Shown here: in pieces, positions 17,043-26,510 of the stretch
Layout of the letters: each line of letters starts with the position of its first letter
How positions within the stretch are numbered: position 1 is the stretch's first letter
Assembly: GCF_014170375.1 (NCBI RefSeq)
Contig: NZ_LZZW01000036.1
Coordinates: forward strand, 62,001 to 126,000
Length of the DNA stretch: 64,000 nucleotides
Reading direction: 5' to 3'
From: Variovorax sp. UMC13
Lineage (GTDB): Bacteria; Pseudomonadota; Gammaproteobacteria; Burkholderiales; Burkholderiaceae_C
Notes under the pieces: model-generated
Seen by the model: only the letters and a program-made list of their open reading frames with translations
Told to the model about the DNA's origin: nothing
Databases searched by the model: none
Position numbers and translations under genes: made by a program

Positions 17043-18280
17043 AGCACCCCGCCGGCGCGCAGCGCCGCGATTTTTTCCGCATCCAGGCCGAACTCGGCCA
17101 GCACCTCGTCGGTGTGCTGGCCCAGCGCCGGCGGCGCGTAGCGCAGCACCGGCGGCGTGGCCGACAGGCGCAGCGGGCTCGCCACGCCGGTGATGCTGGT
17201 GATGCCGTCGCCCGCATCGCGCGGCAGCGTCACGGCCAGGCCGCGCGCCTTGACCTGTTCGTCGTCGAAGGCCTGCGCGATGTTGTTGATCGGGCCGCAG
17301 GGCACGGCCTTGTCTTCCAGCAGCGCGATCCAGTCGGCGGTGCTGCGCGTGCGCGTGACCGCCTGCATCTGCGGGATCAGCACCTCGCGGTGCGTGACGC
17401 GCAGCGTGTTGCTCGCGAAGCGCGGATCGGCGGCCCACTCGGCATGGCCGGCGGCTTCGCAGAAGCGCGCGAACTGGCCGTTGTTGCCGATGGCCAGCAG
17501 CATCGAGCCGTCCTGGGTCTGGAAATCCTGATAAGGCGCGAGGCTCGGGTGGCTGTTGCCCTGGCGCTGCGGCACCACGCCCGCGTTGAGGAAGGCGCTG
17601 GCCTGGTTGGCCAGGATCGCCATGCCCACGTCGAGCAGCGCCATGTCGATGTGCTGGCCTTCGCCCGTGCGATGGCGCACCTCGAGCGCGGCCAGGATGG
17701 CCGTGCTGGCGTAAACGCCGGTGAACAGGTCGGTCAGCGCCACGCCCACGCGCAGCGGGCCGCCACCGGGCACCTCGTCGGGCCGGCCGGTGATGCTCAT
17801 CATGCCGCTGGTGGCCTGGATCATCAGGTCGTAGCCGGCGCGCTGCGCGTGCGGGCCGTCGTGGCCGAAGCCGGTCACGCTGCAGTAGATCAGCCGCGGG
17901 TTGGCCGCGCGCAGGCTCTCGTGGTCGAGGCCGTACTGCTTCAAGCCGCCGGTCTTGAAGTTCTCCACCACGATGTCGCTCTGCGCGGCCATCTGCTGCA
18001 GCAGGGCCTGGCCCTCGGGCGTGGCCATGTCGACCGTGACCGAGCGCTTGTTGCGGTTGCAGGCGGTGAAGTAGGTGGCCTGGTCGGTGTCGTTGCCGTC
18101 CGCGTCCTGGAGGAAGGGCGGGCCCCAGCCGCGCGTGTCGTCACCGACGCCGGGGCGTTCGATCTTCACGACCTCGGCGCCGAGGTCGGCCAGGATCTGC
18201 GTGCACCAGGGGCCCGCGAGCACGCGGGAGAGGTCGAGGACCTTGAGGCCGGCGAGCGCGCCTGCGTTTTCTTTCTTCAT
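17039..18280 (-). CDS. CaiB/BaiF class III CoA-transferase, likely succinyl-CoA:glutarate CoA-transferase
   Basis: A 413-residue class III CoA-transferase. The N-terminus LKVLDLSRVLAGPWCTQ with LGAEVVKIERP is the family hallmark. Asp184 in VALTDLFTG aligns by eye with the aspartate that forms the aspartyl-CoA anhydride. The gene directly downstream of glutaryl-CoA dehydrogenase on the same strand suggests that it activates glutarate to glutaryl-CoA, as human SUGCT does. The second ATG (MKKENAG) was chosen since AGGA lies seven bases before it; an ATG two codons upstream is possible. The gene ends by overlapping the trehalase frame. Confidence 0.88.
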   Translation of the reverse strand: MKKENAGALAGLKVLDLSRVLAGPWCTQILADLGAEVVKIERPGVGDDTRGWGPPFLQDADGNDTDQATYFTACNRNKRSVTVDMATPEGQALLQQMAAQSDIVVENFKTGGLKQYGLDHESLRAANPRLIYCSVTGFGHDGPHAQRAGYDLMIQATSGMMSITGRPDEVPGGGPLRVGVALTDLFTGVYASTAILAALEVRHRTGEGQHIDMALLDVGMAILANQASAFLNAGVVPQRQGNSHPSLAPYQDFQTQDGSMLLAIGNNGQFARFCEAAGHAEWAADPRFASNTLRVTHREVLIPQMQAVTRTRSTADWIALLEDKAVPCGPINNIAQAFDDEQVKARGLAVTLPRDAGDGITSITGVASPLRLSATPPVLRYAPPALGQHTDEVLAEFGLDAEKIAALRAGGVL

Positions 18281-18313
18281 CGGCATGTCCTGTAAGTATC
18301 CCCTTAGTGGGAT

Positions 18314-18402
18314 GCCGCGGAACCGGCTTTGCCGGGCCGCCGGCATCGCCCCCCTTGAGGGGGAGTCGAGCTACACGAAGTGAGCGAGGGACGGGGGTGG
18401 GC
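18314..18402 (-). repeat. GC-rich dispersed repeat, copy abutting the gcdH stop codon
   Basis: On the minus strand this ~89-bp stretch begins right after the gcdH stop and resembles the two 91-bp repeats at 40888-41076 (shared parts include CACTTCGTGT, CCCCCTCAAGGGGGCG versus CCCCCTCCGGGGGCG, and GGCCCGGCAAAGCCGGTTCC). It can form two hairpins. Relative to the preceding gene it has the same orientation as those copies. Confidence 0.8.
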
Positions 18403-19602
<1,200 letters not shown>

Positions 19603-19788
19603 GTGCTGTCTCCGGAAGAAGAGGGAAAAGACGGGAAATGAATGGCTCGATCCTAGCCTCGGCACCGGGTCGGCGCAAACGAGCAATACTCAGCCAGATA
19701 TGCATTGCACGAATACCTTGAGTTTCTGCACGCGTCACACGCGGCGCATTTTCCTGTGCGAGGTGAGACGCAGCGGGGAGGATCTCTA

Positions 19789-20691
19789 GTGCGCCGAAAG
19801 ATCCCGCCGCTGCAGACCCTGGTCTGCTTCGACGCCGCCGCGCGCCACGAGAGCTACACGCGGGCCGCGCAGGAGCTCGCCCTCACGCAGAGCGCGGTCT
19901 CGCGCCAGATCGGCGCGCTGGAGGCCTTCCTCGGCGTCACGCTGTTCCGCCGCACGCGCCACGGCGTGGCGCTGACGCCCGCCGGCACCGCCTACGCGCG
20001 CCAGACGGCCAAGCGGCTCGAGGCCATGGAGCGCGACACGCTCGACGCCATGGCCGACCAGGGCGCCGGTGGCGCGCTGGCGCTGGCGGCCGTGCCCACC
20101 TTCGCCACGCGCTGGCTGATCCCGCGGCTGCCGGCCTTCGCGCGCCAGCAGCCCGAGGTGGTGGTGCACATCGAGACCCGCACCCGCCCCTTCCTGTTCG
20201 CCGACGCCGAATTCGACGCCGCGCTCTATGCGGGCACGCCCGCGCAGGTGGCCAACTGGGCCGGCACGCGCGCGGTGCTGCTGCTGCGCGAGGACGTGAT
20301 GCCGCTGTGCAGCCCGCGGCTGCTGCCGCAGGGCCAGCCCGTGGCGCCGGAGGCCGTCGCCAGGATGCCGCTGCTGCAGCAGAGCACCCGGCCCGAGGGC
20401 TGGCGTCAATGGTTCGACGCGCAGCAGGTCGATGCGCCCCGCGCGCGCACCGGGCCGCGCTACGAGCTGTTCTCGATGCTGGCCGCGGCCGCCACCCAGG
20501 GCCTGGGCGTGGCGCTGATGCCGACCCTGCTGGTGGAGGACGAACTCGCGCGCGGCGAGCTCGTCGTGGCCTGCGCGCAGGTGCTCTCGGGCCAGCGCAA
20601 CTACTACCTGGTCACGCCCGATCGCGGCGAAGGCCGCCCGCTGCTGGGCCTGTTCTCCGACTGGCTGGTGGGCCAGGCGCAAGGCGGCTGA
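19789..20691 (+). CDS. LysR-family regulator, GcvA-like
   Basis: A 300-residue LysR regulator of the GcvA type: IPPLQTLVCFDAAARHESYT at the N-terminus, then QSAVSRQIGALE as recognition helix and an effector domain with VPTFATRWLIPRLPAF. The GTG at 19789 follows a strong GGGGAGGA with six-base spacing and beats an upstream ATG at 19705. It is divergent from gcdH, and LysR genes next to gcdH commonly control glutarate use, so gcdH plus the CoA-transferase gene are its likely targets (inference). Confidence 0.92.
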   Translation: MRRKIPPLQTLVCFDAAARHESYTRAAQELALTQSAVSRQIGALEAFLGVTLFRRTRHGVALTPAGTAYARQTAKRLEAMERDTLDAMADQGAGGALALAAVPTFATRWLIPRLPAFARQQPEVVVHIETRTRPFLFADAEFDAALYAGTPAQVANWAGTRAVLLLREDVMPLCSPRLLPQGQPVAPEAVARMPLLQQSTRPEGWRQWFDAQQVDAPRARTGPRYELFSMLAAAATQGLGVALMPTLLVEDELARGELVVACAQVLSGQRNYYLVTPDRGEGRPLLGLFSDWLVGQAQGG

Positions 20692-20864
20692 GCCGGCGCC
20701 GAAGGAACTTTCGCCGCCACCGCGCGCTCCGACCTGGCCCGCCACCCTCGAAGCCCCGTCACGCGCCATGTGATCCCTGCCCGTCGTCCTCCTCAAGAAG
20801 CACCGCGCCCGCACGCCCAGAGCGTCCCGGAGCGCGGCCTTTTCCTTTCTTGTCAGGCGCTTGC

Positions 20865-22547
20865 ATGGCTGTTCTTCATGACGATGCGCACATGGCGTGG
20901 ATCCCGGCCTCGGCCGATGCATCCCTCGCCCCCGGTGCCTCCTTTTTTTCGCTGCGCCACCTGGGCTTCGCCCTGCCCGACGGACGGGCGCTGTTCCACG
21001 GCCTGAACGCCGAACTGCATGCCGAACGCATCGGCCTCGTGGGCCGCAACGGCGCGGGCAAGAGCGTGCTGGCCCGGCTGCTGGTCGATCGCCTGCCTCC
21101 CGGTGCGGGCCGCGTCGTGCGCGGCGGCAGCGTGGCCTGGGTGCCGCAGGAGGTCGGCGCCACGGCGGGCACATGCGTGGCGACGGTCGCGGGCCTCGCG
21201 CCGCTGTTCGACGCGCTCGCGCGCATCGAGGCCGGCGGGCTCGATGCCGCCGACTTCGCGCTGCTCGAGGGTCGGTGGGACATCGCCGCCACCTTCGCCC
21301 AGGCGCTGGCCGAGGGTGGGCTGGCGCCGTTGCGGCCCTCGGACCCGGCCGACCGGCTCAGCGGCGGCGAGCTGACCCGCGTGGCGCTGGTCGGCGCCTT
21401 CCTGTCGGGCGCCGAGGCGCTGGTGCTCGACGAGCCGACCAACCATCTCGATGCCGGCGCGCGCGATTGGCTTCGCACGAAGCTGGCTGCATGGCCCGGC
21501 GCGGCCGTGGTCGTGAGCCACGACCGCGAACTGCTCGAAACCGTGGACGCGATCCTGGAACTCGGACCCGACGGGCTCACCCGCTACGGCGGCAACTTCA
21601 CGCTGTACGCGCAGCAGCGCGCGCAGCAGGCGGCCGCCGCGGAGGCCGCGCTGCAGCACGCGCGGGCCGAGAAGAAGGCCGGCCTGCGCGCCTTGCGCGA
21701 ACAGCACGATGCGCAACAGCAGCGCACGGCCCGCCAGCAGCGCGACGCGAAGACGCGCAACCTGCCGGCCCTGGTGCTGGGCCGCATGAAGGACGCAGCG
21801 CAGGCCAGCGCCGGCAAGGCGAACGCACGCCGCAGCGACGCCGCCGACCGGCTCGCGGGCGCGGTCCGGCAGGCGCTCGCGCGCACCGAGCAGGCACCGG
21901 CACTCGCGCTGATGCTGCCGGCAACCTCGGTGGCGGCCGGCAAGCGCGTGCTGACGCTGGAAGACGCGGTGCCGCCCTTCCCGCCCGGCGCCGCGCCGCT
22001 GTCGCTGGCGCTCGCCGGCCCGCTGCGCGTGGCGGTGCAGGGCCCCAACGGCTGCGGCAAGACCACGCTCCTGAAGCTGCTGGCCGGCGAGATCGCGCCC
22101 GCCGCGGGCAGCTGCCACATCGGCGTGCCGCACGCCTGGCTGGACCAGCGCGCCGACAGCCTGCTGCCGCGCCACCAGTCGGTGCTGGAACGCCTGCAGG
22201 CCTTGCACACGCCGCTGCCCGAGGGCATGCTGCGCAGCCACCTGGCCTGGCTGGGCCTCGGGGCCGCGCAGGTCGGCATGCCCTCGGGCGCGCTGAGCGG
22301 CGGCGAACGCATGAAGGCCGCGCTGGCCTGCGCGCTGTGGGCCGGCGAGCCCGCGCAGCTGTTGCTGCTGGACGAGCCTACGAACCACCTGGACCTGGCC
22401 TCGGTCGAGGCGATGGAGCAGGCGCTGGCGGGCTACCCGGGCGCGCTGGTCGTGGCCTCGCACGATGCGCGTTTTATCAAGGCGCTGGGGCCGACCCACA
22501 GCTTGCGCTTCGACGCCAAGGGCTGGGTGCTGGAGACGATCGCCTGA
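20865..22547 (+). CDS. ABC-F family ATPase
   Basis: A 560-residue soluble protein with two ABC domains. The first has GRNGAGKS, LSGGELTRVAL and LVLDEPTNHLD; the second has GPNGCGKTT, LSGGERMKAAL and LLLDEPTNHLD. Both have an H-loop (VVSHDREL, VASHDARF). Between them is a charged Gln/Ala/Arg-rich linker like the P-site tRNA interaction motif region. There are no membrane segments. ABC-F proteins act on the ribosome, in translation or antibiotic protection. The match to a named subgroup (Uup, EttA, YheS, YbiT) is unclear by eye. Start: ATG at 20865; another ATG nine codons on is possible. Confidence 0.9.
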   Translation: MAVLHDDAHMAWIPASADASLAPGASFFSLRHLGFALPDGRALFHGLNAELHAERIGLVGRNGAGKSVLARLLVDRLPPGAGRVVRGGSVAWVPQEVGATAGTCVATVAGLAPLFDALARIEAGGLDAADFALLEGRWDIAATFAQALAEGGLAPLRPSDPADRLSGGELTRVALVGAFLSGAEALVLDEPTNHLDAGARDWLRTKLAAWPGAAVVVSHDRELLETVDAILELGPDGLTRYGGNFTLYAQQRAQQAAAAEAALQHARAEKKAGLRALREQHDAQQQRTARQQRDAKTRNLPALVLGRMKDAAQASAGKANARRSDAADRLAGAVRQALARTEQAPALALMLPATSVAAGKRVLTLEDAVPPFPPGAAPLSLALAGPLRVAVQGPNGCGKTTLLKLLAGEIAPAAGSCHIGVPHAWLDQRADSLLPRHQSVLERLQALHTPLPEGMLRSHLAWLGLGAAQVGMPSGALSGGERMKAALACALWAGEPAQLLLLDEPTNHLDLASVEAMEQALAGYPGALVVASHDARFIKALGPTHSLRFDAKGWVLETIA

Positions 22548-22578
22548 GCCGGCGCCAGGTTGCGGTACGGTTCGAACC

Positions 22579-23226
22579 ATGACAACGGCTGCACCCTCCC
22601 GCTCTCCCCTCCTCGCCATCGACCGCCTGCGCTTCGCCTACCCCGGCGAGCCGCCGCTGGTGGCCGACTGGTCCGTCGCCATCGGCCCCGGCGTGACGCT
22701 GCTGCACGGCGACACCGGCAGCGGCAAGTCGACGCTGCTGCGCGTGCTCGCGGGCCAGGTGCCCGCCAGCGCCGGCACGCTGACGCTGTGCGGCGCATCG
22801 CTGCCCGGCGACGTGGCGGCCTACCGGCGCCACCTGTTCTTCATCGAGCCCGGCACCGATGCCTTCGACGCCATGAGCGGCCGCGACTGCGCGCTGTCGC
22901 TGCGCCGCGCCGACCTGCCGTTCAACGAAGCGCGCTGGGCGGCGCTGGTCGAAGGCTTCTCGCTCGCGCCCCACATCGACAAGGCCATGTACATGCTTTC
23001 CACGGGCTCCAAGCGCAAGGTCTGGCTCGCGGCGGCCCTGGCCTCGAAGCACCCGCTCACGCTGCTCGACGAGCCGACCGGCGGGCTCGATGCGGCCTCG
23101 ATGCGCTGCCTGTGGCGCACCCTCGCCGAGATCGCGGCCGAGGGCGACCGCGCCGTCATCGTCGCGAGCGGCGAGCGCATCGGCGAGGTGCCGCTGGCCG
23201 CCACGCTCGCGCTGCCCTTCGCCTGA
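22579..23226 (+). CDS. orphan ABC-type ATPase with atypical switch region
   Basis: A 215-residue single ABC domain. Walker A is GDTGSGKST, the signature is degenerate (LSTGSKRKVWLAAAL, with T for G at the second position), and Walker B plus D-loop are LTLLDEPTGGLDA. The usual switch histidine is missing: the strand reads AVIVASGERIGE where other ATPases have a THD or SHD. No permease lies beside it; the gene follows the ABC-F gene by 31 bp and precedes an MFS gene. It could serve an unlinked membrane partner or have a non-transport role. Confidence 0.8.
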   Translation: MTTAAPSRSPLLAIDRLRFAYPGEPPLVADWSVAIGPGVTLLHGDTGSGKSTLLRVLAGQVPASAGTLTLCGASLPGDVAAYRRHLFFIEPGTDAFDAMSGRDCALSLRRADLPFNEARWAALVEGFSLAPHIDKAMYMLSTGSKRKVWLAAALASKHPLTLLDEPTGGLDAASMRCLWRTLAEIAAEGDRAVIVASGERIGEVPLAATLALPFA

Positions 23227-23312
23227 CGCGGCCACAATGCGTGCCAAAGGCGGGGCCGGCAACGGCCACCGCCGCCCCAGCCACACCAGATGGCGAACCA
23301 GAGACAAGCCGC

Positions 23313-24575
23313 ATGACCACGACCGCCGCCGCCGCCCCGCCCCACCTGCCCGATTCGCGCTACGCCCTCTGGCGCCTGCTGGTCACGCTGCTGATCATGA
23401 CCGTGGGCAGCAGCGGCATGTACGTGGTCTCGGTCGTGATCCCCGCGGTGCAGGCCGACTTCGGCATCGACCGCGCGCAGGCCTCGCTGCCCTACACGCT
23501 GCTGATGATCGGCTTCGGCGTGGGCGGCATGCTGATGGGCAAGGTGGCCGACCGCTTCGGCGTGATGTGGCCCCTGCTGGGCGGCGCGGTCGCGCTGGGC
23601 CTGGGCTACGTGGCCTGCGGCCTGGCGCCGAACATCGTGGCCTTCATCGCGGCGCAGGCGGTGCTGGTCGGGCTGCTCGGCAGTTCCGCCGCCTTCGCGC
23701 CGCTGGTGGCCGACACCTCGCTGTGGTTCGTGAAACGGCGCGGCATCGCGGTGGCGGTGTGCGCGAGCGGCAACTACATCGCCGGTGCCGTCTGGCCGCC
23801 GATCGCGCAGCACTTCGTCGAGACCGTGGGCTGGCGCCAGACCTACCTGGGCATGGGCCTGTTCTGCGGCCTCGCGATGGCCGGCCTGGCGCTGCTGATG
23901 CACGCGCGGCCACCGGCCCTCTCGATGGCGATGCCGAGCGCCGTCGCCGGCCGGCCGGTGCCCGGCATGCGCCCCTTCGGCCTGAGCCTGGGCACCGCCC
24001 AGGGCCTGCTGTGCGTGGCCGGCGTGGCCTGCTGCGTCGCGATGGCGATGCCGCAGGTGCACATCGTGGCCTACTGCACCGACCTGGGCTTCGGCGCGGC
24101 GCGCGGCGCCCAGATGCTGTCGCTGATGCTGGCCTGCGGCATCGCGAGCCGGCTGATCTCGGGCGCGATCTGCGACCGCATCGGCGGCCTGCGCACGCTG
24201 CTGCTGGGCTCGGGCCTGCAATGCGTGGCGCTGCTGCTGTTCCTGCCCTTCGACGGGCTGGTGCCGCTGTTCGTGGTGTCGGCGATGTTCGGCCTGTTCC
24301 AGGGCGGCATCGTGCCCTCGTACGCGATCATCGTGCGCGAGCACTTCCCGCCCGCCGAGGCCGGCGCGCGCGTCGGCACGGTGCTGATGTGCACGCTGCT
24401 GGGCATGGCGCTGGGCGGCTGGATGTCGGGCAAGGTGTTCGACCTCACCGGCAGCTATCACGCGGCCTTCCTCAACGGCATCGCGTGGAACCTGCTCAAC
24501 ATGTCGATCGCGGCCACGCTGCTGTGGCGCGTCTCGCGGGGCGCGACCGGGCGCGCCGCCGCGCTCAGTAGCTGA
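23313..24575 (+). CDS. MFS transporter, monocarboxylate/oxalate-formate type
   Basis: A 420-residue carrier with about 12 hydrophobic segments. The loop between helices 2 and 3 has GKVADRFG, the MFS motif A equivalent, and the second half has SGAICDRIGG. The overall look (SGNYIAGAVWPP, LGMALGGWMSGK) fits the monocarboxylate or organic-acid branch. It presumably moves a small carboxylate. The 3' end overlaps the convergent HpaI aldolase gene by 11 bp. Confidence 0.88.
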   Translation: MTTTAAAAPPHLPDSRYALWRLLVTLLIMTVGSSGMYVVSVVIPAVQADFGIDRAQASLPYTLLMIGFGVGGMLMGKVADRFGVMWPLLGGAVALGLGYVACGLAPNIVAFIAAQAVLVGLLGSSAAFAPLVADTSLWFVKRRGIAVAVCASGNYIAGAVWPPIAQHFVETVGWRQTYLGMGLFCGLAMAGLALLMHARPPALSMAMPSAVAGRPVPGMRPFGLSLGTAQGLLCVAGVACCVAMAMPQVHIVAYCTDLGFGAARGAQMLSLMLACGIASRLISGAICDRIGGLRTLLLGSGLQCVALLLFLPFDGLVPLFVVSAMFGLFQGGIVPSYAIIVREHFPPAEAGARVGTVLMCTLLGMALGGWMSGKVFDLTGSYHAAFLNGIAWNLLNMSIAATLLWRVSRGATGRAAALSS

Positions 24576-25383
24576 TCTTCGCGGCCGGCACGGCACCCCC
24601 GGCGCCGAAGCGCGTGGCGATGGCCTCGGCGCCGCGCGCGAGGATCTGCAGGTCCATCGCGACCGCCACGAACAGCGCGCCGAGGTCCAGGCACTCGCGC
24701 GCCCGCACCTCGTCCACCAGCAGGATGCCCGGCGCCTTGCCGCAGGCGCGGATGCGGGCGATGGCGCCGTCGATGGCCGCGCGCACTTCCGGATGGCCGG
24801 CATTGCCCGGATGGCCCATGCTGGCCGACAGGTCGGCCGGGCCGATGAACACGCCGTCGACCCCGTCGACGCTGGCGATCTCCTCGAGCCGGTCGAGCGC
24901 CTCGCGGGTCTCGACCTGCACCAGCAGGCACAGCTCCTCGTGCGCGTGCTGCGCATAGCCCTGCGTGCGGCCGTAGTTGGAGGCCCGCATCGAGCCGCCC
25001 ATGCCGCGGATGCCTGCGGGCGCATAGCGCATGGCGCGCACCGCGGCGCGCGCCTCGTCGGCGTTCTGCACGAAGGGCAGCAGCAAGGTCTGGGCACCGA
25101 TGTCGAGGTAGCGCTTGATCAGCACCGGATCGTTCCAGGCCGGGCGCACCACGGCCGACGACGCTCGCTCACCGGCGGGCACCGCCGAGGCCGCGCCCTG
25201 CAGCTGCTGAAGCATGCGCGGCACGTCGGTGGGCGCGTGCTCGGTGTCGAACAGCAGCCAGTCGTAGCCGGCACCGGCGACGATCTCCGCGATGTAGGGG
25301 TCGGGCAGGCTGCACCACAGCCCGATCTGCGCCCGGCCCTCGGCCAGCGCGCGCTTGAAATGGTTGACGGGGAGTTGCGACAT
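24565..25383 (-). CDS. HpcH/HpaI-family aldolase
   Basis: A 272-residue class II pyruvate aldolase: NHFKRALAEGRAQIGLW at the start, GYDWLLFDTEHAP with the catalytic histidine, VRPAWNDP, VQVETREALDRLEEIA with a metal-binding glutamate, and FIGPADLSASMGHPG. The family cleaves 4-hydroxy-2-oxo acids to pyruvate plus an aldehyde (4-hydroxy-2-oxoheptanedioate or 2-keto-3-deoxy sugar acids). The ATG giving MSQLPVNHF was chosen as in HpaI proteins. The convergent MFS gene may carry a related acid. Confidence 0.92.
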   Translation of the reverse strand: MSQLPVNHFKRALAEGRAQIGLWCSLPDPYIAEIVAGAGYDWLLFDTEHAPTDVPRMLQQLQGAASAVPAGERASSAVVRPAWNDPVLIKRYLDIGAQTLLLPFVQNADEARAAVRAMRYAPAGIRGMGGSMRASNYGRTQGYAQHAHEELCLLVQVETREALDRLEEIASVDGVDGVFIGPADLSASMGHPGNAGHPEVRAAIDGAIARIRACGKAPGILLVDEVRARECLDLGALFVAVAMDLQILARGAEAIATRFGAGGAVPAAKISY

Positions 25384-25535
25384 CCGGCCACCATAGCCGA
25401 TCGCCTCGTGCACCGCCGCCGAAGTCCGGCGGGACGCGATGCCATTGCGGGCGGCACCGCTCGGCGTCACGGCGCCGGGCGAGAATCGACGCACCGCCTT
25501 CTCACCGACACAACAAGCAAGAGAGAGAAACGTCC

Positions 25536-25937
25536 ATGCTGCAGAACCTCACCCCCTTCCTGGTCCACTGGGCCATCACCGGCCTGTCGCTGTGGATCGC
25601 CAGCTTCCTGTTCCGGGGCCTCAAGTTCGACAGCACCGGGGCACTGGTGGTGTCGGCCCTGCTGCTGGGCTTCGCCAATGCGGTGGTCAAGCCGCTGCTG
25701 ATCGTGCTCACGCTGCCGCTGACCCTGCTGACCTTCGGCCTGTTCCTGCTGGTGATCAACGCGCTGATGATCCTGCTGGTGTCGGCCCTGGTGCGCGGCT
25801 TCAAGGTCTCGGGCTTCTGGACCGCCTTCTTCGCCAGCATCTTCATCTCGCTGCTGAGCATCGCCATCGGTTCGATGGTCGGCGGCAGCGACCCGGCGAC
25901 GAACATCCAGATGCCCAGCAGCGGCACCTGGCTGTAG
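25536..25937 (+). CDS. phage-holin-like four-helix membrane protein (YvlD type)
   Basis: A 133-residue protein with four hydrophobic helices (about 8-28, 35-55, 60-85 and 92-112). The pattern GFANAVVKPLLIVLTLPLTL and LFLLVINALMILLVSALV is typical of the family called mycobacterial-type phage holin or YvlD. The name does not imply phage origin; the family is a common chromosomal membrane protein with stress-related regulation in Bacillus. AGAGAG stands before the ATG. It converges on the hemerythrin gene with a 6-bp gap. Confidence 0.88.
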   Translation: MLQNLTPFLVHWAITGLSLWIASFLFRGLKFDSTGALVVSALLLGFANAVVKPLLIVLTLPLTLLTFGLFLLVINALMILLVSALVRGFKVSGFWTAFFASIFISLLSIAIGSMVGGSDPATNIQMPSSGTWL

Positions 25938-25943
25938 CCCGCC

Positions 25944-26420
25944 TCAGGCCGTCGCGCAGGCGGCCGAGCCGCACCCGGTCAGCGGCTGGGCCGGCAGCCC
26001 CTGCGGCATGCGCACCTGCTGCGTGGCCGCATCGAAGCCCACGCTGCGCAGGTGCAGCGCCAGCGCGGCGTCCATGGTCTGGGCGTGCTGCACGAACCAC
26101 ACGGCGAGTTCCCGCGCCATCCGGCGGATGGCCTCGGTCTCATTCTTCAGGCCCTGCACCAGGCCCTCGCGCATCACCTCCAGCACCACGCGATGCTGCA
26201 CCGTGTGGCAGTTGGCCGAGGAGAAGCCGGTGCTGCGCATCCAGGCGTCCTCGGTGCCGAAATGCTCGACCGTGTGATCGATCAACGCGCGCCAGGCCGG
26301 CACCAGTTGCGCGTCGTCGGCGCCCTCGACCTGCGCCAGCAGTTCGACGAATTCCTGGTGCGTCTGGTCCATCGGGGGCAGGTCCAGCGACAGCGACTCG
26401 GACCATTGCAATGCAGCCAT
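25944..26420 (-). CDS. bacteriohemerythrin
   Basis: A 158-residue hemerythrin-domain protein. All di-iron ligands can be placed: His in MDQTHQEF, HTVEHFGTED (two His and a Glu), CHTVQH (two His) and HAQTMD (His and Asp). The domain covers residues ~5-130 and is followed by a ~25-residue tail ending in TGCGSAACATA with two cysteines. The protein binds O2 reversibly or senses oxygen, NO or redox state. It has no partner gene in view. Confidence 0.93.
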   Translation of the reverse strand: MAALQWSESLSLDLPPMDQTHQEFVELLAQVEGADDAQLVPAWRALIDHTVEHFGTEDAWMRSTGFSSANCHTVQHRVVLEVMREGLVQGLKNETEAIRRMARELAVWFVQHAQTMDAALALHLRSVGFDAATQQVRMPQGLPAQPLTGCGSAACATA

Positions 26421-26510
26421 GCGGCTCTCCTTGTGCGGAAAACCTCAGGCTATCGGTACGCGCCTCGAGGCGGTTTGACCTGGCGCAACAGTGATGCGCA
26501 GGGTCCGACG

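Noticed and set aside
19705..19788. An upstream ATG start for the GcvA-like regulator
   Set aside because: The GTG at 19789 has a strong GGGGAGGA at ideal distance and gives the usual LysR N-terminus.
25536..25937. Phage remnant suggested by the holin-like protein
   Set aside because: The family is a widespread chromosomal membrane protein, and no other phage gene is nearby.
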